Positions 37,799 through 47,475 of a stretch of DNA of 64,000 bases are shown here, in pieces. Origin of the DNA: JAPLFM01 sp964650885. Its GTDB lineage: Bacteria > Bacteroidota > Ignavibacteria > Kapaibacteriales > UBA2268. The notes beneath the pieces were generated by a model, which ran no database searches, was not told where the DNA came from, and worked only from the letters and a program-made list of their open reading frames with translations. How positions within the stretch are numbered: position 1 is the first letter of the stretch; each line of letters opens with the position of its first letter. The position numbers and the translations under genes were made by a program. The stretch spans positions 1-64,000 of the forward strand of contig CAZYXG010000001.1 of NCBI GenBank assembly GCA_964650885.1, read 5' to 3'.

Positions 37799-38065
37799 TT
37801 AGAATGTTATTAAGTATATAAAAGTGAAAGAAAAGGAATAAGCTAATTGACTTATAGAATTATCCAAGCAAATTTTTATTAAGTTGTGTTTTTCTTCATT
37901 TTCTTCAAATTTGTCTTCCCAAGTATAAATAGAAGTAATGTTTGATATAATATGAGCACAAGTTATTAGTTTTAAAGCAATTAGTTCCTTAGCAATTTCT
38001 TTTGCAAGTTTGGAATTATCTGTTGTAGTGTGAATTTGTGTGAATTCAAAGTTATTTTGTAACAT
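37799..38065 (-). pseudogene. cutA: Truncated CutA-like divalent-ion tolerance protein
   Basis: 88 aa. Residues 8-66 align by eye with CutA1 (IHTTTDNSKLAKEIAKELI, then ITSIYTWEDKFEENEEKHNLIKI). After that the conserved C-terminal third, including the HPYExPE segment, is missing and replaced by an unrelated hydrophobic tail. I checked the other two frames and none restores the family C-terminus, so this is a truncation rather than a simple frameshift. CutA trimers need that part, so the protein is probably non-functional. Confidence 0.7.
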
Positions 38066-38137
38066 TCTACACCAAATTGAGTTTTAAAGATAGACAAATT
38101 TAGTTAAATTTGTTTTTGCAAAATAGTAGAATTGTCT

Positions 38138-38470
38138 ATGATTGAGTTATTTATTTTCTTTATGCACATATTTGCTGCATTATATGCCTTCACAAAAAAC
38201 TGGGTAAACTCTGGTTTGAAAGATGGGTTTCTTGCATTGGCAGTGTTTGCATTAATGTTCATTATTGGTTGGGCATTTACAGGTACTTTAGCATATAGTA
38301 TCTATCCAAGCGAATGGAAAAGCAACTTTTTCAATCATAACACGTTAGCATTAGTAATGTTAGCTATTCCAGAAACTTTTTTCTTCTATCAATTCTTCTA
38401 TAAAGGTCAATTCAATAGAGGAACTAAAATTGGTTTCAACAAACAAGAAGTAATGGAAATAAATGACTAA
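38138..38470 (+). CDS. Small membrane protein with three TM helices
   Basis: 110 aa from ATG 38138; a TTG two codons earlier is the alternative. Three hydrophobic segments lie at about 2-18, 32-54 and 72-90, with the motif GWAFTGTLAYSIYP between the second and third. I do not recognise a named family, though it resembles conserved small membrane proteins of this group. It is upstream of and codirectional with the TPR lipoprotein, 33 bases away. Confidence 0.7.
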   Translation: MIELFIFFMHIFAALYAFTKNWVNSGLKDGFLALAVFALMFIIGWAFTGTLAYSIYPSEWKSNFFNHNTLALVMLAIPETFFFYQFFYKGQFNRGTKIGFNKQEVMEIND

Positions 38471-38503
38471 TTATTATACTATTTATCTAACTTGATAATA
38501 TTA

Positions 38504-40642
38504 ATGAAACTCAAATCTAAATTGCTTATTATTGCTAGTTTGTTTGTGTTTTGGGGTTGCCAAAACTATACAAACTTTACTACATTTTTCAATACCTTCT
38601 ATAATGCAGAGAAGTTAATGAAAGAAAGCGAAGAAGAATTTGAATTCCATGATGAAAAACTCAGAATCACTCCAAGAGTGCTAGTCGTAGAGCCAGAGCT
38701 TTATTTCCCAAATATTCAAGCTAGCGGTGTACCTGCTTTTATGAACGACTTTGTTGTAAAGCAGAATAAAAGACAATCAGTCCAGATGAAATTAGATTCA
38801 ATTATCATTAAAGGTTCTAAAATTTTAGCCACCAAAGGCAAAAGCGATTTTATTGAAAAGACATTATTTCTTATGGGAAAAACATTTTTCTATAAGGAAG
38901 AATGGCGTCCAGCAGCAGTGAAATGTGGCGAATTGTTAGATAAATTTCCAGAAGGGGATTTGTCTCCCGATGCTTCGCTATTAATGTCCAAATGCTATTT
39001 GATTGAAAAGAACTTCTATGCAGGCAAAACTCTTCTTTCGCAAACAGTAGATTTGGCATGGTTAAAACGCAGATACGATATCCTTTCAGAAGCATTCAGA
39101 CTGCAAGCAGAACTTTCACTTTATGAAAATAACTTACCAGAAGCTATGCGTCCTTATAGACAAGCTATTGTTCAAACTGATGACAATCAATTGAAAGCAA
39201 AATGGCAAATTGATTTAGCTGCTTTGCTCTTCAGAATTGGTAAATTTGAATTAGCTGCCGATGCTTTTAGAGATGTAAATAAATATAGTCCCGATTACTT
39301 AGGTGAATTTGAATCTCAATTATATTTAGCTTCCTGCTTAAATAGATTAAAGAAAGATCAAGAAGCATCTAAAATATTATTTGATTTGGAAAATGATGGT
39401 AAGTTCAAAGAGTGGAAAGGTTTTGTTTTTGCTGAAAGATTAAATGGTTTGCGTTTAAACAAAAGCTATGATGAATTTGACAAATCTGAAAAATTTAGCG
39501 ATACTGCTTATTCAAGTAATTTGCTTATCACCACTATTCAGTTTGAAAGAGCGATGGATATGTATAAAGCAAATGACTATGCTGGCTCTTTAAAGTTTTT
39601 TGCTAAGGCAAAATCTGCTAAATCTCCTGTATTTCAAACAGCAATAGAAATGTTCAAATTACTTTCAGATTACGATAGCAAAATGTCAACAGCTTCACCT
39701 ATGATAAACAAAATAAACTCTGGCGAACAAGTGACTGACACAATGAGACTTTACGCTTCAAATTATGTTTATGAAATTGCTAGAATTCATGAAAAACTTA
39801 GAAATATTGACTCTTCGCTTTATTACTATAATTTGGCAAGAAATATAGCACCGAGTAATAACTTAGTAAAAGCTAAATATAGCTATGCATATTTTACTAA
39901 AATCAAAGAATCTAACCCCCAATTAGCTGATTCCATAAAAGAATATTTAGCTGCTAACTTTCCAAGAACTGAATATGGTCAGGCTATGATGAAAGATTTA
40001 GGTATGACCCAAGACTACCTTATAGATACTGTAGCAGAATTATTCAACTCAGGGGATAAATTTAGAAAATATGAAGATTATAAATCAGCTAACAGTCAAT
40101 TTCTGAAAATTTATGATTTCTATCCAAAGTCAGGATATGCTCCAAAAGCATTATATACAATTGGTTGGGTACACGAAAACAGAACAAAAATGCTTGATAG
40201 CGCCTACTTTTATTATTCTTTATTGATAGAAAAATATCCTTTATCAATTTATGCAAAAGATGTCAAGTTAACATTTGAATATTTTTCTTTGATTAAAGAT
40301 GGCAAACCAATACCAGATTCACTGAAAACTAAAGATATCAAAGAAGAAGTAATTACTATTGACATCAATGAACAAGCAAATCAGATGAGAGGGATTATAG
40401 ATTCGATGAAAATAACCCCAATTCAAGATAAAAGCCCATTTGGTATAGATTTATCGCCTGCTCAATTACTTAAAGCTGGAAAAGAACTTCTATCTCAACC
40501 AGTCAATGCAGTTAAAAGTCTTGACTCTTTGAAAATGGATGAGTTAATAGACAAAGCTAAGGAAGCAGCGACTCCTACATTATTCAAATCGGACTCAACT
40601 AGAAAAGATACTACAAATTTGATACCTCCACCAAAAAAGTAA
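38504..40642 (+). CDS. TPR lipoprotein resembling PorW/SprE of type IX secretion
   Basis: 712 aa from ATG 38504 (TTG 38492 is possible). The lipoprotein signal ends at LFVFWGC. The N-terminal NYTNFTTFFNTFYNAEKLMKES and the many TPR-like helices, including ALYTIGWVHENRTKMLDSAYF with the YSLLIEKYPLS loop, recall PorW/SprE, an outer-membrane lipoprotein needed for T9SS. The tail is low-complexity Lys/Thr/Pro. The T9SS-like tail on the protein at 30.4 kb fits a functional system in this organism. The specific PorW assignment is a guess; that it is a TPR lipoprotein is firm. Confidence 0.65.
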   Translation: MKLKSKLLIIASLFVFWGCQNYTNFTTFFNTFYNAEKLMKESEEEFEFHDEKLRITPRVLVVEPELYFPNIQASGVPAFMNDFVVKQNKRQSVQMKLDSIIIKGSKILATKGKSDFIEKTLFLMGKTFFYKEEWRPAAVKCGELLDKFPEGDLSPDASLLMSKCYLIEKNFYAGKTLLSQTVDLAWLKRRYDILSEAFRLQAELSLYENNLPEAMRPYRQAIVQTDDNQLKAKWQIDLAALLFRIGKFELAADAFRDVNKYSPDYLGEFESQLYLASCLNRLKKDQEASKILFDLENDGKFKEWKGFVFAERLNGLRLNKSYDEFDKSEKFSDTAYSSNLLITTIQFERAMDMYKANDYAGSLKFFAKAKSAKSPVFQTAIEMFKLLSDYDSKMSTASPMINKINSGEQVTDTMRLYASNYVYEIARIHEKLRNIDSSLYYYNLARNIAPSNNLVKAKYSYAYFTKIKESNPQLADSIKEYLAANFPRTEYGQAMMKDLGMTQDYLIDTVAELFNSGDKFRKYEDYKSANSQFLKIYDFYPKSGYAPKALYTIGWVHENRTKMLDSAYFYYSLLIEKYPLSIYAKDVKLTFEYFSLIKDGKPIPDSLKTKDIKEEVITIDINEQANQMRGIIDSMKITPIQDKSPFGIDLSPAQLLKAGKELLSQPVNAVKSLDSLKMDELIDKAKEAATPTLFKSDSTRKDTTNLIPPPKK

Positions 40643-40696
40643 GTTCTTTGGCACTGTAATTGACATTAATAATTTAAATTAATTAATCAAAGAAAA

Positions 40697-41833
40697 ATGG
40701 CAAAGACAACAACAAAAGCTACTTCAAAAGCAACTACCAAATCTAAATCAGCACCAAAAGTAGATTTAGAATCAAAAATATTTCAATTAGAAAATCAATT
40801 AGCGTGGTATAAATCATTTTTTGATAATGCAACCGATGCAGTCTTTATTGTACAACCCGAAACGTGGTCTGTACTAGATGCAAATGAATACGCAGCCACA
40901 TTGCTTGGTCTTGAAAAAAACCAACTAATTGGAGCTGGTCTCTCACAGTTTAGAAGAATTTTCAAGTTGCTTAAGAAAACAAGTTCCCCAAGTGTTTTAT
41001 CGGAACTTTCCTTCGATCATCCAAATGGCGAACCTATAATGCTAGAAGTAAGTGCAAGGTTTGTTAAGTATGAGGATGATTACTTAATTCAAGCGATAGC
41101 TAGAGATGTAAGCGAGCAGCACGCACTGACTGATAAAATGGTTCAAGCAGATAAATTAGTTCTTTTAGGACAACTTTCAGCAGGCGTGGCACACGAAATT
41201 CGCAACCCACTAGCAGCTGTGAACTTAAATTTACAGTTACTAAAGCGCGTGATTAAAGAAGAAGATCCGTCTTATAACAATGTGGTATCAGCCTTACAAG
41301 GAGTGGATAGAATTTCAAGAATAGTAGAAGTTACATTGAATTTCTCACGTCCAGCTATGCCAGATATTAAAGGAATGAATATTAACTCATTGATACCTAA
41401 CGTATTGGATATGGTGGCAATGACATTAAAAAGAAAAGAAATCCAAGTTGATTTGAAACTAGCTGAGAATTTGCCTAATGTAGCTGCCGATGCTAAACAA
41501 ATGCAACAAGTATTCATAAATTTGATTACAAATGCTGCTGATGCTATTAAAGGTAAAGGAAGTATAATAATAGAAAGTTATTTAGAAACTGCTTTACGGG
41601 CTAACGAAGGTGATTATATTGTAGTTTCTATTACTGATAACGGAATAGGAATGGCACCAGAAGAATTACAAAAGATATTTAATCCTTTCTTTACACGAAA
41701 AGCAGAAGGCACAGGGCTTGGCTTGCCAATTACTCAGCGAATAATGCACCAGCATACTGGTATAATTGACGTGGAAAGTAAGTTAGGAGATGGAACTACA
41801 TTTTATATTAAGTTGCCTGTTCCAAGAAATTAG
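40697..41833 (+). CDS. PAS-domain sensor histidine kinase, NtrB-like
   Basis: 378 aa soluble kinase. A low-complexity Lys/Thr-rich start (1-20) and a short coiled coil lead to a PAS domain (about 38-140: FFDNATDAVFIV, LDANEYAATLLG). The HisKA H-box is H166 in SAGVAHEIRNPLAAV. The ATPase domain has N-box QQVFINLITNAADAI, G1 DNGIGM, F-box FNPFFTRK and G2 GTGLGLPITQRIM. There is no membrane segment, so it senses an internal signal. No response regulator is adjacent. It ends just before a bidirectional terminator. Confidence 0.9.
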   Translation: MAKTTTKATSKATTKSKSAPKVDLESKIFQLENQLAWYKSFFDNATDAVFIVQPETWSVLDANEYAATLLGLEKNQLIGAGLSQFRRIFKLLKKTSSPSVLSELSFDHPNGEPIMLEVSARFVKYEDDYLIQAIARDVSEQHALTDKMVQADKLVLLGQLSAGVAHEIRNPLAAVNLNLQLLKRVIKEEDPSYNNVVSALQGVDRISRIVEVTLNFSRPAMPDIKGMNINSLIPNVLDMVAMTLKRKEIQVDLKLAENLPNVAADAKQMQQVFINLITNAADAIKGKGSIIIESYLETALRANEGDYIVVSITDNGIGMAPEELQKIFNPFFTRKAEGTGLGLPITQRIMHQHTGIIDVESKLGDGTTFYIKLPVPRN

Positions 41834-41838
41834 AAAAC

Positions 41839-41874
41839 AAAAGCAGAAGCGATTTTAATTCACTTCTGCTTTTT
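41839..41874. terminator. Bidirectional terminator between the PAS kinase and the TerB-like gene
   Basis: An 11-bp stem AAAAGCAGAAG/CTTCTGCTTTT with a 13-base loop separates the two convergent genes. The A run and the T run let it work on both strands. Confidence 0.85.
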
Positions 41875-41884
41875 AAAATTAATA

Positions 41885-42481
41885 TTATTCAGACATATAC
41901 ATAGTTGCTTGCCATTTCAAGCTTTCAGCAACGTCAACTAATGTTTGTTTTTCTTCTTTTAAGAATAAACCAATACGAGCAATAATTTTCCCAGTTGGAA
42001 TATTAAGAATTGTTCCTACATCTGCAAGTAAGTTACACTCATCTTGTGTCATAATTCCATCTGCTAAAATTATATGCAAAGCAGATTCAAACAAAAGGAA
42101 TGAATTGTTTATTTGAGAATCTGGAAAAGCTAATTTCAAATATGATGTTATTGCATCAGCTGAATGACTAGAAAGACTAGATAATTCATTTTCTAAATCT
42201 ATGTGGAATTTGTCCCAAACAATGTTTAATTCATTGCAAATTTCTTGGCAAACTAATAATTCTTCGTTTTGATGTTGACCATCAGAAGCAATTGCTGCAG
42301 CAGCTATTTTAACTAAATGCCAATTAAAATCACTTTCAATTTGCTTAGATGCTAAAAATTTAATGTAATTATCGTTTGTATGGGTACTAGATAACTTAAC
42401 TTTTGTTTTTTCATACGCTTCATCGTAAGTAAATAACTTACCCTCTGCATCTCTTTTTAGAATTGGACTTTTCTTAATCAT
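41885..42481 (-). CDS. TerB-like domain protein
   Basis: 198 aa, soluble. Two TerB-like helical units are visible: HLVKIAAAAIASDGQHQNEE and ESALHIILADGIMTQDECN, each with the Asp-Gly pair and acidic residues common in tellurite-resistance TerB folds (possible metal contact). The N-terminus is basic. A stand-alone gene; its role is unknown. The TerB relation is by eye and could be only a fold-level match. Confidence 0.6.
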   Translation of the reverse strand: MIKKSPILKRDAEGKLFTYDEAYEKTKVKLSSTHTNDNYIKFLASKQIESDFNWHLVKIAAAAIASDGQHQNEELLVCQEICNELNIVWDKFHIDLENELSSLSSHSADAITSYLKLAFPDSQINNSFLLFESALHIILADGIMTQDECNLLADVGTILNIPTGKIIARIGLFLKEEKQTLVDVAESLKWQATMYMSE

Positions 42482-42571
42482 AGTTACTTAATAATTTGAA
42501 ATTTAAAAAAAGCAAATTAAGAAAGTATTCAAAATAATTTACAACTTTTTTATTGACAAATAAATTATTTG

Positions 42572-45500
42572 TTACCTATTTCCCCATTGTTTTCTTTTGG
42601 GAGGCTGTAGTGTTTCAATTTCATTCAATTGATAATTCACATTAGGTTTACCAAATATTTCTTCCAATTTTGTGATTTTATCAAAATCAATTTGGTAATT
42701 CGCAGTGCCTTTGTATTTACTTATGATTTTGTAGTCGCTATTTTCACCTTCTTCAAAGAAGTTAAATATAATGTCTGAATAAAATGGTTCTTTAGAAAAT
42801 TTTTCAAATAATTTGATTTTATCAATACTTGTTTGTTCAGATCTGTTCAACCAAATACTATATCCAGTTGTTAATTCTGCAAAGACTTCCGATATTGACA
42901 TTATTTTTTGACAAACAATTTTTGTTTCGTTTTCTTCCATTTCTAAAGTACCGAATACAACTACAACTTCATCAACATTGACATTTTGTTTGTATTTTTC
43001 GTAAGTATCGGACCAACAAATTCCTTCAAATTTATTTGAAAAGTCTTCCATTTTAAAGAAACAAATCTGTTTTCTATCGCCTTTATTTGTAAGCATTTCC
43101 CTCTTTTCAGTAATCAATCCACACGCAATGAAACCTTGCAATTCACCGTTTTCAAGTTCAAGCTCCGAGGCATTATCCAGTCGTAAACCTTTAATAAACT
43201 TCTCGAATTTCTTTAATGGATGTCCAGACACATAGAAGTTAAGTACTTCTCTTTCTTTTTGTAGACGAATTTCTTCACTCCATTCTGCAATTATTGGCAA
43301 TGAAGGTTCTGATAATTTTGTGTCATCATTTCCGGATTCTCCACCAAATAGACTATCCATATTTACCTCCGAAGAACTTTCCATTGCTTTAGCATAATCA
43401 AGTGCAGATTCTATCGAAACCATTAAAGCTGCTCTATGACCAGAGTTTAAAGAATCAAAAGCACCAGCACAGATCAATGATTCTAAAGCTCTTTTATTAA
43501 CTACTCTTTTGTCCACTCTTGCAACGAAATCGAAGAAACTAATAAATGGCTTGTCTTCCCGAGCCTGCATTATACTTTCGACAGCTATAGTACCTACTCC
43601 TTTGATACCTGCCATACCAAAGTATATAGTGTTGTTTTTAACTTTAAAAAATGCATCTGATGTATTAACATCTGGTGCAACAACCTCAATGTTAAATTTC
43701 GCTGCTTCATCTTTTAGCATAACCAATTTGGATTGATTATTAAGTTCTTTGGACATATTTGCTGCAATGAATTCTGCTGGATAGTGTGCTTTCAAATATG
43801 CAGTTTGATATGCAATATAAGAATAAGCAATAGCGTGGGATTTATTGAAACCATAATCCGCAAACTTTCTCATCAATTCCCATACTTCAATAGCTATACT
43901 TTCTTTTACACCTTTTTCCATTGCACCTTGAATGAACTTTGGTTTCAATTCATCCATCATTTTATGGTCTTTCTTACCCATAGCTTTTCTTAGAATATCA
44001 GATTGAGCTAATGTGAAGCCAGAGAAATCTCTACTTAAAGTCATTGCTTGCTCTTGATAAACAACAATACCAAAGGTAGGACCTAAAGAGCTCTCAAGCA
44101 AAGGATGTAAGTATTTAATTTCTTCTTTACCTTGCTTACGTGCTATATAAGAAGGGATGTTTTCCATCGGGCCAGGTCTATAAAGTGCATTCATAGCTGC
44201 TATTTCTTCAAGGTTTTTTGGTTTCAGTTTTCTTAGCTGATCCATCATTCCACTTGACTCAAATTGAAAAATAGCTAAAGTATTGCCTTCTCCAATTATT
44301 TTATAAGTCTTTTCATCATCTATTGGTACATTGTCAATATCTATTTCAATATTATGATTTGCTTTAATCATATCTAAAGTTCTATCAATAATAGAAAGAG
44401 TTGTGAGTCCAAGGAAGTCCATTTTTACAAGACCAATCTCTTCTACATATTTCATATTGTACTGAGTGGCTAACTCAATAGAAGACCCATCTGCTTTCTT
44501 ACTTCCTTGCTTTATAAGCGGCACATAATCTGTCAAATCTCCAGGTGCAATTACAACTCCAGCTGCATGAATACCTGTATTTCTGTTTCTATTTTCAAGC
44601 TGCATACCAAATGTAATTAAATTGTTTACAAGTGGGTCTGAATTGTTTTGCAAATACTGTAAAGCTGGAACTTCCTTTATTGCTTTTTCAATAGAATGCA
44701 CTTTGCCAAATACAGTTGGTATTTGTTTAGTAATTTTTTTAACTTCATTTAGCGGGTATTTCAGTATTCTTGCAACGTCTGTTAGAACTGCTTTAGATGA
44801 GAGTTTACCAAAAGTTACAATCATTGCAACAGATTGTTCACCGTATTTTTCTTTTACATATTCAAAAACTTTCTCACGTTTTTCATCATTAAAGTCAACG
44901 TCAATATCGGGCATTGAAACTCTATCTGGATTGAGGAATCTTTCAAAAAGCAAACCAAATTGCAATGGTTCAATATCAGTAATTCCCAATGCATAAGCTA
45001 CAATTGAACCTGCAGCAGAACCTCGACCAGGACCAACTCTAACTCCCATTTTGCGTGCTGCATCAATGAAGTCTGCTACAATTAAGAAATAACCAACAAA
45101 GCCCATATTTAAAATAACATTTAATTCGAAGTCCGTACGTTCTCGAATTTCAGTCGTAATTTCAGGATATCGTCTCTTTATACCCGCTTCAACAAGTTCG
45201 CGGCAATATTCTTTCAAATCATTAGCTTTAGACTCTTCAGGAATTTTGAAGTCAGGGAAGTAATATACTTTTGATGGAATATCTAAGTTGCATTTTTCAG
45301 CAATTTCAATTGTGTTTTCTAAAGCATCTGGAAAATCTTTAAAGATTTCATTCATTTCTGCTTTAGATTTGAAATAAAATTCTGGAGCACGATATTTCAA
45401 AACATTCAAATCAATCATATCAGAGTTAGTTGATTTGAAATCTCTAATATTTAGCATTACGTTGTGAGCCATAGCTTCTTCTTTTTTCACATAATGCACA

Positions 45501-46120
45501 TCGTTTGTTGCCACAAGCTTTATATTCAAATCTTTAGCTATTTGAGGAACGTACTTTAAGATTAGTTTGTCTTCTTCAAAAAAGTGGTCTTGTATTTCTA
45601 AATAAAAATCATCACCAAAAAGATTTTTATAGTACTCAGATTTTTGGTATGCAATTTCAAGTTCATTATTTATAATGTGGTTGCTAATCACTCCACCCAT
45701 ACAAGCCGAAGTACAAATTATTCCTTCGTGGTGCATTTCTAATAGTTCATTATCAATTCTAGGTTTGTAATAAAATCCTTCAGTATTGCCTTTAGTAGTC
45801 AATTTCATTAAATTTTGGTAACCAATGTAATTTTTGGCTAAAAGAATTATATGGTAATAATTGCGTTTTTTATCGGCTCTTGCGTTTGTATCGAATCTGC
45901 TACCATTGGCAAGATATGCTTCAACTCCAACAATTGGCTTGATTTCTTGCTTTTTGCATTCTTTATAAAATTCAATACTTCCAAACATAACTCCGTGGTC
46001 TGTTAGAGCCAATGCTGAATGATTATCTTCTTTGGCAGCTTTAACCAAATCCTCAACTTTAGAAATAGAGTCAAGAATAGAGTAATGTGTATGATTATGT
46101 AAGTGAACAAAGTCTTTCAT
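42572..46120 (-). CDS. dnaE: DNA polymerase III alpha subunit
   Basis: 1182 aa, replicative polymerase. The N-terminal PHP domain begins FVHLHNHTHYSILDS. The polymerase palm and fingers have RVGPGRGSAAGSIVAYALGI and the catalytic MPDIDVDF, then YRPGPMENIPSYI, YQEQAMTLSRDFSGFT and ADYGFNKSHAIAYSYIAYQ. A helix-hairpin-helix region and an OB fold (GFIACGLITEKREM) follow near the C-terminus. The chosen start, MKDFVHLHNH at 46120, matches family proteins; the open extension upstream is not conserved. It is divergent from lpxB across a 242-base region with inverted repeats. Confidence 0.96.
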   Translation of the reverse strand: MKDFVHLHNHTHYSILDSISKVEDLVKAAKEDNHSALALTDHGVMFGSIEFYKECKKQEIKPIVGVEAYLANGSRFDTNARADKKRNYYHIILLAKNYIGYQNLMKLTTKGNTEGFYYKPRIDNELLEMHHEGIICTSACMGGVISNHIINNELEIAYQKSEYYKNLFGDDFYLEIQDHFFEEDKLILKYVPQIAKDLNIKLVATNDVHYVKKEEAMAHNVMLNIRDFKSTNSDMIDLNVLKYRAPEFYFKSKAEMNEIFKDFPDALENTIEIAEKCNLDIPSKVYYFPDFKIPEESKANDLKEYCRELVEAGIKRRYPEITTEIRERTDFELNVILNMGFVGYFLIVADFIDAARKMGVRVGPGRGSAAGSIVAYALGITDIEPLQFGLLFERFLNPDRVSMPDIDVDFNDEKREKVFEYVKEKYGEQSVAMIVTFGKLSSKAVLTDVARILKYPLNEVKKITKQIPTVFGKVHSIEKAIKEVPALQYLQNNSDPLVNNLITFGMQLENRNRNTGIHAAGVVIAPGDLTDYVPLIKQGSKKADGSSIELATQYNMKYVEEIGLVKMDFLGLTTLSIIDRTLDMIKANHNIEIDIDNVPIDDEKTYKIIGEGNTLAIFQFESSGMMDQLRKLKPKNLEEIAAMNALYRPGPMENIPSYIARKQGKEEIKYLHPLLESSLGPTFGIVVYQEQAMTLSRDFSGFTLAQSDILRKAMGKKDHKMMDELKPKFIQGAMEKGVKESIAIEVWELMRKFADYGFNKSHAIAYSYIAYQTAYLKAHYPAEFIAANMSKELNNQSKLVMLKDEAAKFNIEVVAPDVNTSDAFFKVKNNTIYFGMAGIKGVGTIAVESIMQAREDKPFISFFDFVARVDKRVVNKRALESLICAGAFDSLNSGHRAALMVSIESALDYAKAMESSSEVNMDSLFGGESGNDDTKLSEPSLPIIAEWSEEIRLQKEREVLNFYVSGHPLKKFEKFIKGLRLDNASELELENGELQGFIACGLITEKREMLTNKGDRKQICFFKMEDFSNKFEGICWSDTYEKYKQNVNVDEVVVVFGTLEMEENETKIVCQKIMSISEVFAELTTGYSIWLNRSEQTSIDKIKLFEKFSKEPFYSDIIFNFFEEGENSDYKIISKYKGTANYQIDFDKITKLEEIFGKPNVNYQLNEIETLQPPKRKQWGNR

Positions 46121-46235
46121 ATTGTCTAGTTTTTTTAATGTAATTTTGGAATTAATTTTGCTAAATGTTTTTTGAACAAATGCAATATAGAAGTTAAATT
46201 CTGTCGTTGCAATGCTGTACATAACATTTAAATTC

Positions 46236-46321
46236 AGTTGATAACTATTTTGTCGTTATTTTGTTATTACTGAGTAACTATATAACAATCATAATAGTTG
46301 TGAAACTATTAGTTATCAACT
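46236..46321. repeat. 12-bp inverted repeat in the dnaE-lpxB intergenic region
   Basis: AGTTGATAACTA (46236-46247) is exactly inverted at 46310-46321 across 62 bases. Between them is an odd-length palindrome TTACTGAGTAA (46267-46277). A TTATCCACA sequence identical to a DnaA box is at 46344-46352, 10 bases before lpxB. Together they may be regulatory sites for the divergent genes. Confidence 0.45.
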
Positions 46322-46362
46322 AAGAAAAACATAATTTCAAAATTTATCCACATTTCCACATT

Positions 46363-47475
46363 ATGAAAATCTTTATTGTAGCAGGCGATCAATCTGGCGA
46401 CAACTATGGTGCTAAATTGATGCAAGAAATCCATAAAATCAATCCAGAAATTGAATTTCTAGGAATTGGTGGAGTGAATATGATTGCTCAAGGATTAAAG
46501 TCAATTGCTAAACTTAAAGAAATTTCAGTTACTGGATTTATTGAAGTAGCTAAGAAATATTCGTTTTTTAAGAAATTATTGAAAGAATGTCAAGAAACAA
46601 TCATAAATGAAAAAGTAGATTTGTTCTTACCTATTGATTATCCAGGGTTTAACTTAAGATTAGCAAGCTATTGCAAAAGTATAAAAATACCTGTGATATA
46701 CTATATTGCACCACAGCTGTGGGCTTGGGGTGCATATAGAGTAAAAAAATTGAAAAACGCAATTGATAAACTAATTGTTATTTTACCATTTGAAAAAAAG
46801 TATTTCAGTGATTTTGGAATTGAAACTGAATTCTTTGGCCATCCTTTGCTGGACAATAACTTGCTTACTCAGCCATTTATTGATTTTAAAGATAGAGACA
46901 AAACAGTCATTATAATGCCTGGCTCAAGAAAACAAGAAGTTCATAGGCATATGCCACTACTCTTTGAAGTCATAAAACTCCTTGTTGTCAAATATCCAAA
47001 TTATCAATTTCATATAACAAAGTCAAAGTTAGTTGAGTCAAATGAATTCGCATCCTTATTAAGTATAAGTCCAAATGTAAAATTAGTAGAATTTGAATAT
47101 AGTCAATTAAGAAAAAGTATATTTGCATTAATCAAAACAGGTACTTCTAATATCGAAGCAGCTCTTTGTGGTTTACCTTTTGCAATGTACTATAAAACAT
47201 CTCCTATAAGTTATTATATTAGCAAGTGGTTAATCAAGTTACCTTACATCTCTTTGATAAATATAATCTTGAATAAAAAAGTTGTTTCAGAATTTATTCA
47301 AGATGAAGCTAATGTGCAAAATCTGACTTTAGAAGTTGAAAAGCATATTGAAGATGTTAATAAGTCTATAGAAATGCTTGAAGAATTCAATGTTTTACGT
47401 GAACAACTTGGCAATAATGGTGCAACACCTAAATTTGCAAATTATGTAATTGATTATTTAAATCTAAGAATATGA
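46363..47475 (+). CDS. lpxB: Lipid-A-disaccharide synthase
   Basis: 370 aa GT19 enzyme joining UDP-diacylglucosamine and lipid X at the inner membrane. Motifs are VAGDQSGDNYGAKLMQE, the IDYPGFNLRLA loop, YYIAPQLWAWGAYRVKKLK, the MPGSRKQEVHRHMPLL loop and TGTSNIEAALCGLPF. First gene of a tightly overlapping operon (ATGA overlap with the acyltransferase). Confidence 0.95.
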   Translation: MKIFIVAGDQSGDNYGAKLMQEIHKINPEIEFLGIGGVNMIAQGLKSIAKLKEISVTGFIEVAKKYSFFKKLLKECQETIINEKVDLFLPIDYPGFNLRLASYCKSIKIPVIYYIAPQLWAWGAYRVKKLKNAIDKLIVILPFEKKYFSDFGIETEFFGHPLLDNNLLTQPFIDFKDRDKTVIIMPGSRKQEVHRHMPLLFEVIKLLVVKYPNYQFHITKSKLVESNEFASLLSISPNVKLVEFEYSQLRKSIFALIKTGTSNIEAALCGLPFAMYYKTSPISYYISKWLIKLPYISLINIILNKKVVSEFIQDEANVQNLTLEVEKHIEDVNKSIEMLEEFNVLREQLGNNGATPKFANYVIDYLNLRI

